From assembly GCA_002840785.1 (NCBI GenBank), contig PHCH01000018.1, forward strand, positions 1-42,030: a stretch of 42,030 nt of DNA, in the 5' to 3' direction. The DNA comes from Betaproteobacteria bacterium HGW-Betaproteobacteria-4 (GTDB taxonomy: Bacteria > Pseudomonadota > Gammaproteobacteria > Burkholderiales > Rhodocyclaceae). The notes beneath the pieces are model-generated. The model made no database searches. It was not told where the DNA came from and saw nothing but the letters and a program-made list of their open reading frames with translations. How positions within the stretch are numbered: the stretch's first letter is position 1; each line of letters starts with the position of its first letter. The translations under genes and the position numbers were made by a program. This document shows positions 1 to 8,498 of this stretch, piece by piece.

Positions 1-1
1 A

Positions 2-616
2 TACTACGGCGACCTCATCACGTGGACCGCCATCGGCGCCCGCACCACCGAATCGCAGACCCACCGCGAAATGTCCTCCGGCCTGTCCACCCCGGTCGGA
101 TTCAAGAACGGCACCAGCGGCGACCTCGGCGTGGCGGTCAATGCCATCCTCTCCGCCTCCAAGCCGCACTCCTTCCTCGGCCTGACCAGCCAGGGCCGCG
201 TCGCCGTCGTCCGCACCAAGGGCAACGGCTACGGCCACATCGTGCTGCGCGGCGGCGATGGCCGCCCGAACTACGATACCGTTTCCATCGCCATGGTCGA
301 ACAGGCGCTCGACAAGGCCAAGCTGCCGCACAATATCGTCGTCGACTGCTCGCACGCCAACAGCTTCAAGAAGCCCGAAATGCAACCGCTGGTCATGGCC
401 GACATCGTCAATCAGGTCCGCCTCGGCAACAAATCGCTGGTCGGCGTCATGATCGAATCCAACATCGAAGCCGGCAACCAGTCCATCCCGGCCGACCTCA
501 GCCAACTCAAGTACGGCTGCTCGGTCACCGATGGCTGTGTCGATTGGGCAACCACCGAAAAGATGATCCGCGACGCCGCCATCATGCTGCGCGACGTCCT
601 GCCGGAACGAATGTAA
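2..616 (+). CDS. aroG: 3-deoxy-7-phosphoheptulonate synthase, class I (3' part)
   Basis: The gene enters from outside the window, so only its C-terminal 204 codons are seen. The product joins phosphoenolpyruvate and erythrose 4-phosphate in the first step of the shikimate pathway in the cytosol. The visible part carries hallmarks of the AroF/AroG/AroH family: IGARTTESQ, GFKNGT, the metal-binding segment DCSHANS, GVMIES and EGNQS-like AGNQS, and it ends at the usual family C-terminus. The N-terminal region that carries the feedback site in this family is missing here, so the isozyme (Phe, Tyr or Trp sensitive) cannot be told; the symbol is the generic choice. It is followed by a GC-rich hairpin and one copy of the dispersed 25-base repeat. 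Confidence 0.93.
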   Translation, partial: YYGDLITWTAIGARTTESQTHREMSSGLSTPVGFKNGTSGDLGVAVNAILSASKPHSFLGLTSQGRVAVVRTKGNGYGHIVLRGGDGRPNYDTVSIAMVEQALDKAKLPHNIVVDCSHANSFKKPEMQPLVMADIVNQVRLGNKSLVGVMIESNIEAGNQSIPADLSQLKYGCSVTDGCVDWATTEKMIRDAAIMLRDVLPERM

Positions 617-629
617 GACATTCATGGAC

Positions 630-651
630 GGCGCCGGCCAGTTCCGGCGCC
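630..651. terminator. GC-rich hairpin after aroG, no T-run
   Basis: A perfect 8-base stem (GGCGCCGG / CCGGCGCC) encloses a 6-base loop 14 bases after the aroG stop codon. No run of T follows, so it is not a canonical intrinsic terminator. It may act as an RNA 3' end stabiliser or a weak terminator; this is inference. Confidence 0.35.
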
Positions 652-663
652 AATTCAGGAAAT

Positions 664-688
664 GCTACGGTCAACCGGAAAATTTGGC
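664..688 (+). repeat. Dispersed 25-base repeat, copy A
   Basis: This copy has the invariant core CTACGGTCAACCGGAA, preceded by G and followed by AATTTGGC. It lies between aroG and dinB. Downstream, ATTTGG and CCAAAT can pair across the repeat edge. See copies at 1991, 20373, 33211 and 35568. Confidence 0.85.
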
Positions 689-769
689 CAAAAACCAAAT
701 GCGGCTGCCCGGCCTCACGGCTGAAAGCCTTACCTAGCCGCCTGCCAGGTTTCCCCACACCGCCGCATG

Positions 770-785
770 CTGTATATTCATACAG
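770..785 (+). promoter_or_regulatory. LexA (SOS) box of dinB
   Basis: CTGTATATTCATACAG differs from the ideal E. coli SOS-box palindrome CTGTATATATATACAG at only two central positions. It ends 2 bases before the likely dinB ATG, so bound LexA would cover the transcription or translation start. dinB is a classical LexA target, and that makes the assignment strong. Confidence 0.88.
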
Positions 786-787
786 CC

Positions 788-1942
788 ATGAACACCACCA
801 CCCCCCGTCGTATTGCCCATCTCGACATGGATGCCTTCTTTGCATCGGTCGAGCTGCTGCATTACCCCGAACTGCGCGGCCAGGCGGTGGTGGTCGGTGG
901 GCGCAGCGTGCATCAGCCGGTTCTCCAGCCCGATGGCTCGCATCGTTTTTCTCGCCTGCGCGACTACGTCGGCCGCGGCGTCGTCACAACCTCGACCTAT
1001 GAAGCCCGCGCCCTCGGTGTCTTTTCGGCCATGGGCCTGATGAAATCAGCCCAGCTGGCACCGGAGGCGATTCTCCTGCCGGCCAATTTCGACGCCTATC
1101 GCGACTATTCGCGGCGCTTCAAGGCGGCAGTGGCGAGTATCGCGCCGTGTATCGAAGATCGCGGTATCGACGAAATTTTTATCGACCTCAGCGATATTCC
1201 CGAAGACAGCCTGCCGCTTGCCCGGCGTATCAAGCAGGCGGTTTTCGACGCCACCGGGCTGACCTGCTCGATTGGTATCACGCCCAACAAGCTGCTGGCC
1301 AAGATCTGCTCCGATCTCGACAAGCCGGACGGCATCACCCTGCTCGGCCAGGACGAAATCCCCAGCCGGATCTGGCCGCTGGCCGCGAAGAAGATCAACG
1401 GCATCGGCCCCAAGGCCAATGAACGCCTGGCGCAGATGGGCATCGCCACCATCGGCGAACTGGCCGCCGCCCCCGTCGAAAGACTGGTCCGTTATTTCGG
1501 ACGAACCATGGGCACCTGGTTGCATGAGGTCGCCCACGGCATCGATGAACGCCCGATCAAGACCAGCCGCGAACCGAAGTCGATCAGCCGGGAGAGCACC
1601 TTTCAACGCGACCTGCACGCCAAGCAGGACAGGGCCGAGCTATCGGAGGCCTTCACCGGCATCTGCCTGCGGGTGGCCGATGATCTCAGCCGCAAGGGCT
1701 ATGTCGCCCGCACCATCGGCATCAAATTGCGTTACGCCGACTTCCAGGCCGTGACCCGCGACATCACCCTGCCGACGCCCACTGCCGATGGCCGCGAGAT
1801 CCGCCAGGCAGCTGGCGAATGCCTCAAGCGCGTTCCCCTGCACCAGCGAATCCGCCTGCTCGGCGTGCGGGCCAGCACGCTGTCGCCAGCCGCGGCCATC
1901 GCCGTTCAGCCGACCGCTTTCCAGACCGAGCTGCCGCTGTGA
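788..1942 (+). CDS. dinB: DNA polymerase IV (Y-family, SOS-induced)
   Basis: This is an error-prone Y-family translesion polymerase of 384 residues (E. coli DinB has 351). The catalytic metal site is visible: HLDMDAFF with D13, and GIDEIF with D128 and E129, where most homologues read SLDE. The SIGITPNKLLAK motif and the GIGPKANERL helix-hairpin-helix follow. About 25 extra residues lie in the fingers region (residues 40-63, with SRLRDYVGR). I chose the ATG 2 bases behind the LexA box because the earlier in-frame ATG lies inside the operator. No Shine-Dalgarno sequence is visible before it, so the mRNA could be leaderless or nearly so. The gene stands alone and should be SOS-regulated. Confidence 0.93.
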   Translation: MNTTTPRRIAHLDMDAFFASVELLHYPELRGQAVVVGGRSVHQPVLQPDGSHRFSRLRDYVGRGVVTTSTYEARALGVFSAMGLMKSAQLAPEAILLPANFDAYRDYSRRFKAAVASIAPCIEDRGIDEIFIDLSDIPEDSLPLARRIKQAVFDATGLTCSIGITPNKLLAKICSDLDKPDGITLLGQDEIPSRIWPLAAKKINGIGPKANERLAQMGIATIGELAAAPVERLVRYFGRTMGTWLHEVAHGIDERPIKTSREPKSISRESTFQRDLHAKQDRAELSEAFTGICLRVADDLSRKGYVARTIGIKLRYADFQAVTRDITLPTPTADGREIRQAAGECLKRVPLHQRIRLLGVRASTLSPAAAIAVQPTAFQTELPL

Positions 1943-1990
1943 AACCGGCGCCTTGGGCGCCCCGGACCGCGCCGGCGCGTTGCGAATTTG

Positions 1991-2015
1991 GGCATTTTTT
2001 CCGGTTGACCGTAGG
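1991..2015 (-). repeat. Dispersed 25-base repeat, copy B
   Basis: Read on the minus strand, this copy is identical over all 25 bases to copy D at 33211. It has the 16-base core CTACGGTCAACCGGAA, then AAAATGCC. It lies in the gap between dinB and the DUF167 gene, in the opposite orientation to copy A. Confidence 0.85.
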
Positions 2016-2132
2016 ATTTGGCTTCCTGACCTCGCAACCGGAACTTGGCAACAAGCCATGCAACTGGCTTCCTGCCGCCTCGGCGCATAAAATGTCGGGC
2101 TGCCCGTCCACACCGAGACCTGCGCCAGCACC

Positions 2133-2510
2133 GTGAAAACAAAACCCAGAAAACCTCGCCACGTCCCTGTCGACGACCATAAAGGGATGCCGCTCGATTC
2201 CTTTTGCGCCATGGATGGCGAAACGCTGGTGCTCAACGTCCTCGGCACGCCGAATGCCGGCAGCGATACGATAGGCAAAGCCAAGGGCAAGCAATTGCAG
2301 ATCAGCGTTACGGCAACGCCGGTGGCCGGCCGGGCGACCGATCATATGGTGCGCTTCCTGGCCAACCAGTTTGGCGTCACGCCAGGCGACATCGAAGTCG
2401 TTTTCGGCCGCTACAATATCAACAAGCAGTTGCGTATCCGCGCACCGAAAAGCCTGCCGTCTGTCATCGCCAAGCATCTGGCCCAAGAACAACTCAAATT
2501 CGACCTCTGA
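2133..2510 (+). CDS. DUF167 (YggU-type) protein
   Basis: The protein is about 125 residues and matches the DUF167/UPF0235 fold family. The typical segments are LQISVTATPVAGRATDHM, where family members read V..APPVDGKAN, then FLANQFGV, and a V.FGRYNINKQLRI end (family: SG..SR.K.V.I). The biochemical role of the family is unknown. The longest frame opens with GTG; an ATG at 2187 (GGG six bases or fewer upstream) or at 2211 would also keep the whole domain, so the start is unsure. The stop lies 3 bases before the serB ATG, and the two genes are probably cotranscribed. Confidence 0.75.
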   Translation: MKTKPRKPRHVPVDDHKGMPLDSFCAMDGETLVLNVLGTPNAGSDTIGKAKGKQLQISVTATPVAGRATDHMVRFLANQFGVTPGDIEVVFGRYNINKQLRIRAPKSLPSVIAKHLAQEQLKFDL

Positions 2511-2513
2511 CCC

Positions 2514-3359
2514 ATGAACCTGATCATCCAGGGCGGCGCGCTGCCCACCTTCCTGCTCGAACGCATCGTCGCCGCGACCGGGGCCGGTGCCGTCGAGCCC
2601 AGCCCGCCACAAGTCGTCCGTCTGCGCCAGGCAACGCGGACGGCCGAGTTCGACGCGCTGATCCCCATGATCGAAGCGGAAAAACTCGACTGGGCTTTCT
2701 CCCCGGCCGGCAAGAAACTCTCCGACTACGGCCTGATCTGTTTCGACATGGATTCGACGCTGATCACCATCGAATGCATCGACGAACTGGCCGATTTTGC
2801 CGGCAAGAAGGAAGAAGTCTCGGCAGTGACCGAAGCTGCCATGCGCGGCGAGATCGACTACCGGGAAAGCCTACGCCGCCGACTGGCGCTGCTCGCCGGG
2901 CTCGATGCGCGCGTCCTGGCCCGGGTTTTTGGCGAACGCCTGCTGCTTTCCCCTGGCGCCCGCGAACTGCTCGAAGCCTGCCAGAACGCCGGCCTGCGCA
3001 CGGCTATCCTGTCGGGCGGCTTCACCTATTTCACCGAGCGCCTGCGCATCGAACTCGGTTTTGACTTCGCCACGTCAAATGAGCTGGAGATTTCCGGCGG
3101 CAAACTGACCGGCCGGGTCGTCGGCGACATCGTCGATGCCGCCGCCAAAGCCCATCACCTCGCCCGCCTGACCGATGAACTCGGACTCAGGAAGGATCAG
3201 GTCATCGCCTGCGGCGATGGCGCCAACGATCTGCTCATGATGTCCCAAGCCGGACTGTCCGTGGCTTTTCGGGCCAAACCGGCGACGCGGGCTAAGGCCG
3301 ATGTGGCGATCAATTTCGGCGGTCTCGATGCGCTGCTCAAGCTGTTCGACGACGAATAA
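2514..3359 (+). CDS. serB: Phosphoserine phosphatase
   Basis: SerB removes phosphate from O-phosphoserine, the last step of serine synthesis. The 281-residue protein has the HAD-family nucleophile motif DMDSTLI (D78, D80), the SerB cap signature ECIDELA, motif II in ILSGGFTYF, and motif III/IV in CGDGANDLLM. The N-terminal 70 residues form the variable ACT-like domain, shorter than in E. coli SerB (322 residues). Serine feeds CysE, encoded about 10 kb away on the other strand. The gene ends 9 bases before the stop of the convergent SulP gene, with no clear terminator between them. Confidence 0.95.
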   Translation: MNLIIQGGALPTFLLERIVAATGAGAVEPSPPQVVRLRQATRTAEFDALIPMIEAEKLDWAFSPAGKKLSDYGLICFDMDSTLITIECIDELADFAGKKEEVSAVTEAAMRGEIDYRESLRRRLALLAGLDARVLARVFGERLLLSPGARELLEACQNAGLRTAILSGGFTYFTERLRIELGFDFATSNELEISGGKLTGRVVGDIVDAAAKAHHLARLTDELGLRKDQVIACGDGANDLLMMSQAGLSVAFRAKPATRAKADVAINFGGLDALLKLFDDE

Positions 3360-3368
3360 GAACGGCGC

Positions 3369-5090
3369 CTATATTTCCGGACACCAGACCTTCGCCGGCC
3401 CCAGTTTTTCGTAAGCCGCGTTGGCCGAAAGAAAGACCTCACCGGTCAACGCCGCCCAGAAGGCCGATTTCATCAGCCGGTCCTGCACCGGCCCTCTGAC
3501 TTCCGCCAGATGCAGCTTGATGCCGCGCTCGGCGAGATCCTGGTTGAGTTCGGCAAAGACATCGGCCGCCGTCGTATCCATCAGATTGACACCACTCATC
3601 ACCAGTACCAGATCACGCACACCCGCGACGCGTTCCAGCTCCTGATTCAGACGCTGCTCGACGGCGCCGAGATTGCCGAAGAACAATCGCTCATCGATAC
3701 GCACAAAGAGCACGCCGGGTAGCGTTTCGACCTCGTAGCGCGCCACATTGCGGAAGTGTTCAGTGCCCGGCACCCGGCCAACCACGGCGATATGCGGCGT
3801 ACTGACGCGCAGCAGCAGCGTCGCCATCGAGAGCATGATGCCCAGACCAATCCCCGCCTCCAGGCCAAAAATCAACACGCCACCGGCAGTGAACAAAAAA
3901 GCCAGGGCATCTGCCCGGTCATAAGCCCAAGCCTGCCTCAAGGCGCGCCAGTCGATCATCGACAACGCGGCAACGATGATGGTCGCCGCCAGCACGGCCA
4001 GCGGCAGGCGCTCGAACCATTGCGCCGCGCCAAGAACAACGCCGACCATGGCCAGCGCCGAGACAATGCTGGCCAGCGGCGTCTGCGCGCCGGCTGCGAC
4101 GTTGATCGCCGAGCGCGAGGTACCACCGCCAACCGGCATGCCACCATAAAACGCCGCCACGACATTGGCCGTACCAAGTCCGACCAGTTCGGTATTGGCA
4201 TCGATGCGTTCGCGCCGACTGATGGCCAGCGCCTGCGCCATGGTAATCCCCTGCACCATGCCGATCAGGGCCATGACGAAAGCCGGCTGCAACAGGCGAT
4301 GCGCGGTATCGAGGCTGGGCATGAACAAGGTGAAACCGGGCAGACCGGCAACCACCGAACCGACAACGGCAACGCCCTCGCCCCGGTCAAGATCGAAACC
4401 AACCACGGCCAGCATGCCGGCCAGCACAATCAGCAAAGGCATCAGACGGACGACAAAAGCGGCCTTGGCCCGACTCAGGCCAGCGGCCTGCAGCCAGCCG
4501 GCCAGCCATAGACGCACGATGGCCAGCGCCATAAGCGCTGTCACACCAACCAGCAGCGTCGGAAGATGGTTATCCGGGGCCTGGCGCAATAGATCGAGCA
4601 GGATGGCGCCGCTGCTCGCACCGTGCGGTTCGACGCCGAGCAGGTATTTGATCTGGCTGACGATGATCAGTACCGATGAACCGGAAATAAAGCCGCTGAT
4701 CACCGGTCGACTAAGCAATTGCGACAAAAACCCCAGACGCAGCAGGCCGCAAGCCAGCAGCATCAGCCCGGAAATCAGCGAAAGCGCAGCAGCCAGCAGG
4801 ATGTATTCCGGCGAACCGGGCTGCGCAATCGGGCTGAGCACCGAATAGGTCATGATCGCGGTGATGGCCACCGGCCCGACGGCCTGCACCATGCTGCTGC
4901 CAAACAGCGCGTAGGCGATCACCGGGAAAATGCTGACGTACAAGCCGAGTTGCGGCGGCAAACCAGCGAGCAGCGCATAGGCCAGGCTCTGCGGAATGAC
5001 GAGGATGGTAACGATGAGGCCGGCCGTAACATCCGCGCCCAGTTTGTCCTTCGGGTAATGGACGAGCCAGTCGGGGATCAGCCTGGTCAT
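3369..5090 (-). CDS. SulP-family anion transporter with STAS domain
   Basis: The 573-residue protein has the SulP architecture. A PDWL...D..AGL start leads into a membrane domain of roughly 10-14 helices (about residues 20-410, with IPQSLAYALLAGLPPQLGLY and the FISGSSVLII segment), then a cytoplasmic STAS domain (about 445-560, with LVLVMSGVNLMDTTA). SulP proteins move sulfate, bicarbonate or other anions; the substrate cannot be read from the sequence. Sulfate import would fit the isc and cysE genes upstream, but that is inference. The start lies 5 bases after the preceding small gene, so it is probably the last gene of the long isc-sulP run. Confidence 0.9.
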   Translation of the reverse strand: MTRLIPDWLVHYPKDKLGADVTAGLIVTILVIPQSLAYALLAGLPPQLGLYVSIFPVIAYALFGSSMVQAVGPVAITAIMTYSVLSPIAQPGSPEYILLAAALSLISGLMLLACGLLRLGFLSQLLSRPVISGFISGSSVLIIVSQIKYLLGVEPHGASSGAILLDLLRQAPDNHLPTLLVGVTALMALAIVRLWLAGWLQAAGLSRAKAAFVVRLMPLLIVLAGMLAVVGFDLDRGEGVAVVGSVVAGLPGFTLFMPSLDTAHRLLQPAFVMALIGMVQGITMAQALAISRRERIDANTELVGLGTANVVAAFYGGMPVGGGTSRSAINVAAGAQTPLASIVSALAMVGVVLGAAQWFERLPLAVLAATIIVAALSMIDWRALRQAWAYDRADALAFLFTAGGVLIFGLEAGIGLGIMLSMATLLLRVSTPHIAVVGRVPGTEHFRNVARYEVETLPGVLFVRIDERLFFGNLGAVEQRLNQELERVAGVRDLVLVMSGVNLMDTTAADVFAELNQDLAERGIKLHLAEVRGPVQDRLMKSAFWAALTGEVFLSANAAYEKLGPAKVWCPEI

Positions 5091-5095
5091 GGTGC

Positions 5096-5359
5096 TCAGG
5101 TTTTCTTGACGAGTTGTCTGGCGAAGGCTGCGTCGTTCTTGGTGACGCGCGGCACGACCTGCGGCCCGAGCGCATTGACGGCCTTGACGAAATCATCGAG
5201 CGGCAAGGCAGCGCAGATTTCCTGGAGGCCTTCGCTGGTACGCTCACGCAAGACGAACTGGCCGTCGCCGGTCATTGCCATGACGTATTGCCGGCTGGCG
5301 CTGCGCTCGTTGAGGCGGGCAACGGCTGCGGCAGCGCGGGTCGAGCGACGGGCGGTCAC
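5096..5359 (-). CDS. Small protein of unknown function, upstream of sulP
   Basis: The predicted protein has 87 residues, with a basic, Ala/Arg-rich N-terminus and no membrane segment or recognised motif. The start codon is GTG and overlaps the stop of the upstream gene in a GTGA junction, which suggests coupled translation. I do not recognise the family. Its reading frame, spacing and tight packing between two other genes support that it is real. Confidence 0.6.
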   Translation of the reverse strand: MTARRSTRAAAAVARLNERSASRQYVMAMTGDGQFVLRERTSEGLQEICAALPLDDFVKAVNALGPQVVPRVTKNDAAFARQLVKKT

Positions 5360-5553
5360 TTGTATTTCTTGAAAACAGCCTTGGCGTCGAGATGGGCGCG
5401 ATCCAGCGTGCAGATCGACTCATCGTCGTCATGACCGGTAAAAAAGTCATCTGCCTGAGCGCGCATCACCATCTTGATGGCGGCATCGTCGGCCACATCG
5501 TACTTTTCGGTGATGAGGGTGGTTACTTCGTCGAGATGTTCTTCGTAGGTCAT
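5356..5553 (-). CDS. Small acidic protein of unknown function
   Basis: The product has about 65 residues (it starts MTYEEHLDEV). It is acidic, with no transmembrane segment, and contains DDFFTGHDDDES and a lysine-rich end. The ATG overlaps the stop of the VF530-type gene (ATGA), and the stop overlaps the GTG of the next gene. The chain of overlaps shows it belongs to the same transcription unit. No function is proposed. Confidence 0.6.
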   Translation of the reverse strand: MTYEEHLDEVTTLITEKYDVADDAAIKMVMRAQADDFFTGHDDDESICTLDRAHLDAKAVFKKYK

Positions 5554-5777
5554 GGCCGGTCGAAATCCGTGGAGAGGTAGAGCTCTTCGAGCTTGGCCCT
5601 GGCCCACGGCGTGCGGCGCAGGAATTTGAGGCTCGAAGAAATGCTGGGGTCAAGATTGAAGCAGCGAATATCGATGATCTGCCCCAGTTCGGCCCAGCCG
5701 TAACGGGCCTGCAGTCGGGTCAGAATGGTTTCCAGGGTCAGGCCATGGAGCGGATTATTGGCTTGTTGCTGAGGCAT
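5550..5777 (-). CDS. VF530-type (DUF2132) small DNA-binding-like protein
   Basis: The 75-residue protein follows the VF530/DUF2132 family closely: NNPLHGLTLE near the N-terminus, then RYGW.ELG, I.IRCF..DPSI.SSLKFLR and TPWAR.K.E.LY. The family is named for a Vibrio fischeri protein whose structure suggested DNA binding; its role is unknown. The family match starts right after MPQQQ, so the internal ATG at 5777 is chosen over the much longer open frame. It sits 28 bases after the YkgJ-like gene. Confidence 0.85.
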   Translation of the reverse strand: MPQQQANNPLHGLTLETILTRLQARYGWAELGQIIDIRCFNLDPSISSSLKFLRRTPWARAKLEELYLSTDFDRP

Positions 5778-5805
5778 CGGTGGTCGCAAGGCGTCGTTTG
5801 GCAGA

Positions 5806-6105
5806 TCAGGCAGGGGCGTAGAAAAGCAGCCGCTCGCGCTGACAATCGCTGTCGCCCATTTCGAAAACGCGGCAATTGTCAGGCCGGCGGGAGTATATCG
5901 TGCAGCGCATGGTGTCACGATCCAGCGCGGCGCACCAGCCGTCATCGAGCCGGCGCATGACCCAGCCCCCCCAGGCGTCCTGGGTGGCAAAGCGACGAGG
6001 CACATCGTCGCCCTCCATCAACATGACCTCAAGCTGGCAGCAGCAAGCCGAGCATTTGTCGCAGGTGATGCTCGACGCTGAAATCAGGCGACCTCGTCGA
6101 TCCAC
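5806..6105 (-). CDS. YkgJ-type cysteine-cluster protein
   Basis: The roughly 99-residue protein has the CxxCxxCC-type signature of the YkgJ/UPF0153 family: CDKCSACC near the N-terminus, then WC, then C.IY..RP..CR.F and a further C near the end. Such proteins are thought to bind zinc or an Fe-S centre. The start is placed at an ATG that overlaps the end of iscX by 22 bases; the next internal methionine would remove the first cysteines. Its position directly after iscX suggests a link to Fe-S metabolism, which is inference. Confidence 0.8.
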   Translation of the reverse strand: MDRRGRLISASSITCDKCSACCCQLEVMLMEGDDVPRRFATQDAWGGWVMRRLDDGWCAALDRDTMRCTIYSRRPDNCRVFEMGDSDCQRERLLFYAPA

Positions 6106-6278
6106 GCCTGCTGGATGGCTTCGAGAATTTTCTCGCCGCAGTGCTTGGGATCATCGTTGAAGCCGGGCAAAGCCATGACCCAATCGCGCAAATCGACAAA
6201 ATTGATCTTCAGCGGATCCTTGTCAGGATGCTTCTCGCTCAGTTCGATGGCGATATCGTTGATGTCGGTCCATTTCAT
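6084..6278 (-). CDS. iscX: IscX, Fe-S assembly regulator
   Basis: The 64-residue acidic protein matches IscX/YfhJ: MKWTD at the start, then I...L...HPD.DP..I.F.DL..WV, PGF.DDP..C.EKILEAIQ.AWI. In E. coli IscX binds iron and IscS and tunes cluster assembly. The upstream extension of the open frame overlaps fdx and shows no family similarity, so the start is the ATG that overlaps the fdx stop (ATGA). It is the usual last gene of the canonical isc operon. Confidence 0.95.
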   Translation of the reverse strand: MKWTDINDIAIELSEKHPDKDPLKINFVDLRDWVMALPGFNDDPKHCGEKILEAIQQAWIDEVA

Positions 6279-6619
6279 TTGCGATGCCCCTCCTTCGCCA
6301 TGTTGATGCTGTATTTCGGAATTTCGACCGTTAGCGGCGTTGACCGTACGATTGCCTGACAACCGAGGCGGGAATTGGGTTCCAGGCCCCAGGCCTTGTC
6401 GAGCAGGTCTTCTTCGATCTCCTCTGCCGCATCGAGCGAGCTGAAGCCTTCGCGCACGATGACGTGGCAGGTTGTGCAGGCGCAGGACATTTCGCAGGCG
6501 TGGTCAAGTTCGATCTCGTTGGCAAGCAGGTTTTCGCAGATCGAGACCCCCTCCTCCGCCTCAATCACTGCGCCATCGGGACAAAGCTCGAGGTGCGGCA
6601 GGACGATAATTTGCGTCAT
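6275..6619 (-). CDS. fdx: ISC-type [2Fe-2S] ferredoxin
   Basis: The 114-residue protein has the adrenodoxin-type ligand pattern C42-x5-C48-x2-C51 with C87 ([14 protein letters not shown], then RLGCQA) and the LTVEIPKYS end typical of IscFdx. It supplies electrons to IscU-based cluster assembly. Both ends overlap their neighbours by ATGA, with hscA before and iscX after. The C-terminal tail is about three residues longer than in E. coli. Confidence 0.96.
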   Translation of the reverse strand: MTQIIVLPHLELCPDGAVIEAEEGVSICENLLANEIELDHACEMSCACTTCHVIVREGFSSLDAAEEIEEDLLDKAWGLEPNSRLGCQAIVRSTPLTVEIPKYSINMAKEGHRK

Positions 6620-8496
6620 GCGTCTTCTCCCATTTTGATGTCGTCAACATTACGCCCGGACAACACCTTCTTGATGCTCTGATCCATGCGGCGATGGGCA
6701 AATGCCTGCGTCTCAAAGCCAAGGTCATCCATCGCGATGTTGATCAGGCGGCGATTGTCGCCAGCCATGGTCGCGCGCAATTTGGCGATGGTCGCGACAA
6801 TCTTGGCTGTCTCGGCCTCGTTGAGCAGATGCGGATCTTCCTTCAGCGCCGCCTCGGTCGCCTCGATCATGCGCTGCGCCTCGACCTGCGCTTCCTTCAA
6901 GGCGCGGCTCATCGCGTCATCCTTGGCGTGCTCCATGGAGTCCTTGAGCATGCCGGCAATCTCGTCATCCGAGAGGCCATAGGATGGCTTGACGGTCACG
7001 CCCGACTCAACGCCGGTCGTCTGCTCACGGGCCGCCACCGACAGCAAGCCATCGGCATCGACCTGAAAGGTGACGCGGATGCGTGCCGCGCCAGCCACCA
7101 TCGGCGGAATGCCGCGCAGCTCGAAGCGGGCCAGAGAACGGCAGTCGCTGACCAGTTCGCGCTCACCCTGAACGACATGGATCGCCATCGCCGTCTGGCC
7201 ATCCTTGAAAGTCGTGAACTCCTGGGCGCGCGCCGTCGGGATGGTCGAGTTGCGGGGAATGACCTTTTCGGTCAGGCCGCCCATCGTTTCCAGGCCGAGC
7301 GACAGCGGAATGACGTCGAGCAGCAGCCAGTCGTCCTTGCCGGTCTTGTTGCCGACCAGCAGATTGGCCTGCGTTGCCGCGCCGAGCGCGACGACCTTGT
7401 CCGGGTCAAGATTGGTCAGCGGTTCCTGACGGAAAAAATCGCCGACGGCCTTCTGCACCTGCGGCATGCGGGTCGCGCCGCCAACCATGACGACGCCCTT
7501 GATGTCTTCGGCCCGCAAGCCAGCATCGCGCAAGGCCTTCTTGACCGGCTGCAGGGTTTTCGAGATCAGCGTCTGGGTAATGTCGGCAAAGGTCGTCACG
7601 TCAAGCTTCAGATCGACCATTTCGCCAGTGGAAAGACGCGCCGTCAGCGGCGCTTCCGGATTGTTGGTCAGAAACTCTTTTGCCTCGCGGCAACGCATCA
7701 TGAGCAGGCGGCCATCTTCCGGCGACAGCGGCTGCAGCTTGGCCTGCTCGATGACCCAGCAGAAAATCCGATGATCGAAGTCGTCGCCGCCCAGCGCTGA
7801 ATCGCCACCGGTGGACATCACCTCGAAGACGCCCTTGGTCAGCTTGAGGATGGAAATATCGAAGGTGCCGCCACCCAGATCGTATACCGCATAAACCCCT
7901 TCAGCCCCGTTATCCAGCCCGTAGGCGATGGCGGCGGCGGTCGGTTCGTTGAGCAGGCGCAGAACGTTGAGCCCGGCCAGACGGGCGGCATCCTTTGTTG
8001 CCTGGCGCTGGGCGTCGTCGAAATAAGCCGGGACAGTGATCACGGCACCGACCAGATCGCCGGCCAGGGCGGTTTCGGCCCGCTGTTTGAGGCTTTTCAG
8101 GATTTCGGCCGAGACTTCAACCGGACTCTTGATGCCGGCGATGGTATTGACCTTGACCATGCCCGGCGCTTCGATGAAGTCATAGGGCATCGATTCAACG
8201 TGGGCAATATCCTTCAGGCCGCGCCCCATGAAGCGCTTGACTGAAACGATGGTATTGCGCGGATCGATTGCCTGTCTGGTCTGGGCATCGTAGCCCACCT
8301 CGGTCGAGTTATCGGCGTGGTAGCGAACGACTGACGGCAACAAAGGCCGCCCCTGCTCGTCGCTCAGGCAGATGGAAATTCCGCTGCGGACAGTGGCCAC
8401 CAGCGAGTTAGTGGTGCCCAGGTCGATCCCGATGGCGAGCTTGTGCTCGTGCGGTGCCGCCGATTCGCCCGGTTCGGCGATTTGAAACAGTGCCAT
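6616..8496 (-). CDS. hscA: HscA, Hsp70-class chaperone for IscU
   Basis: This DnaK-like ATPase of 626 residues (E. coli HscA 616) releases Fe-S clusters from IscU. The nucleotide-binding domain shows [13 protein letters not shown] at about residue 22, the [21 protein letters not shown] block, [13 protein letters not shown] and [10 protein letters not shown]. The C-terminal half is the substrate domain, which in this family recognises the LPPVK motif of IscU; that motif is present in the IscU encoded here. It starts 2 bases after the hscB stop. Confidence 0.97.
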   Translation of the reverse strand: MALFQIAEPGESAAPHEHKLAIGIDLGTTNSLVATVRSGISICLSDEQGRPLLPSVVRYHADNSTEVGYDAQTRQAIDPRNTIVSVKRFMGRGLKDIAHVESMPYDFIEAPGMVKVNTIAGIKSPVEVSAEILKSLKQRAETALAGDLVGAVITVPAYFDDAQRQATKDAARLAGLNVLRLLNEPTAAAIAYGLDNGAEGVYAVYDLGGGTFDISILKLTKGVFEVMSTGGDSALGGDDFDHRIFCWVIEQAKLQPLSPEDGRLLMMRCREAKEFLTNNPEAPLTARLSTGEMVDLKLDVTTFADITQTLISKTLQPVKKALRDAGLRAEDIKGVVMVGGATRMPQVQKAVGDFFRQEPLTNLDPDKVVALGAATQANLLVGNKTGKDDWLLLDVIPLSLGLETMGGLTEKVIPRNSTIPTARAQEFTTFKDGQTAMAIHVVQGERELVSDCRSLARFELRGIPPMVAGAARIRVTFQVDADGLLSVAAREQTTGVESGVTVKPSYGLSDDEIAGMLKDSMEHAKDDAMSRALKEAQVEAQRMIEATEAALKEDPHLLNEAETAKIVATIAKLRATMAGDNRRLINIAMDDLGFETQAFAHRRMDQSIKKVLSGRNVDDIKMGEDA

Positions 8497-8498
8497 TT

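Noticed and set aside
767..787. Upstream ATG of dinB giving seven extra residues
   Set aside because: It lies before and inside the LexA box, and the added residues do not match the family.
1946..1966. GGCGCC-TTG-GGCGCC hairpin after dinB as a terminator
   Set aside because: The stem is formed by self-complementary GGCGCC in GC-rich DNA, and no T-run follows.
6337..6352. GTTGACCGTACG inside fdx as another repeat copy
   Set aside because: Only about 11 bases match, the codons encode the conserved ferredoxin end, and the rest of the repeat is missing.
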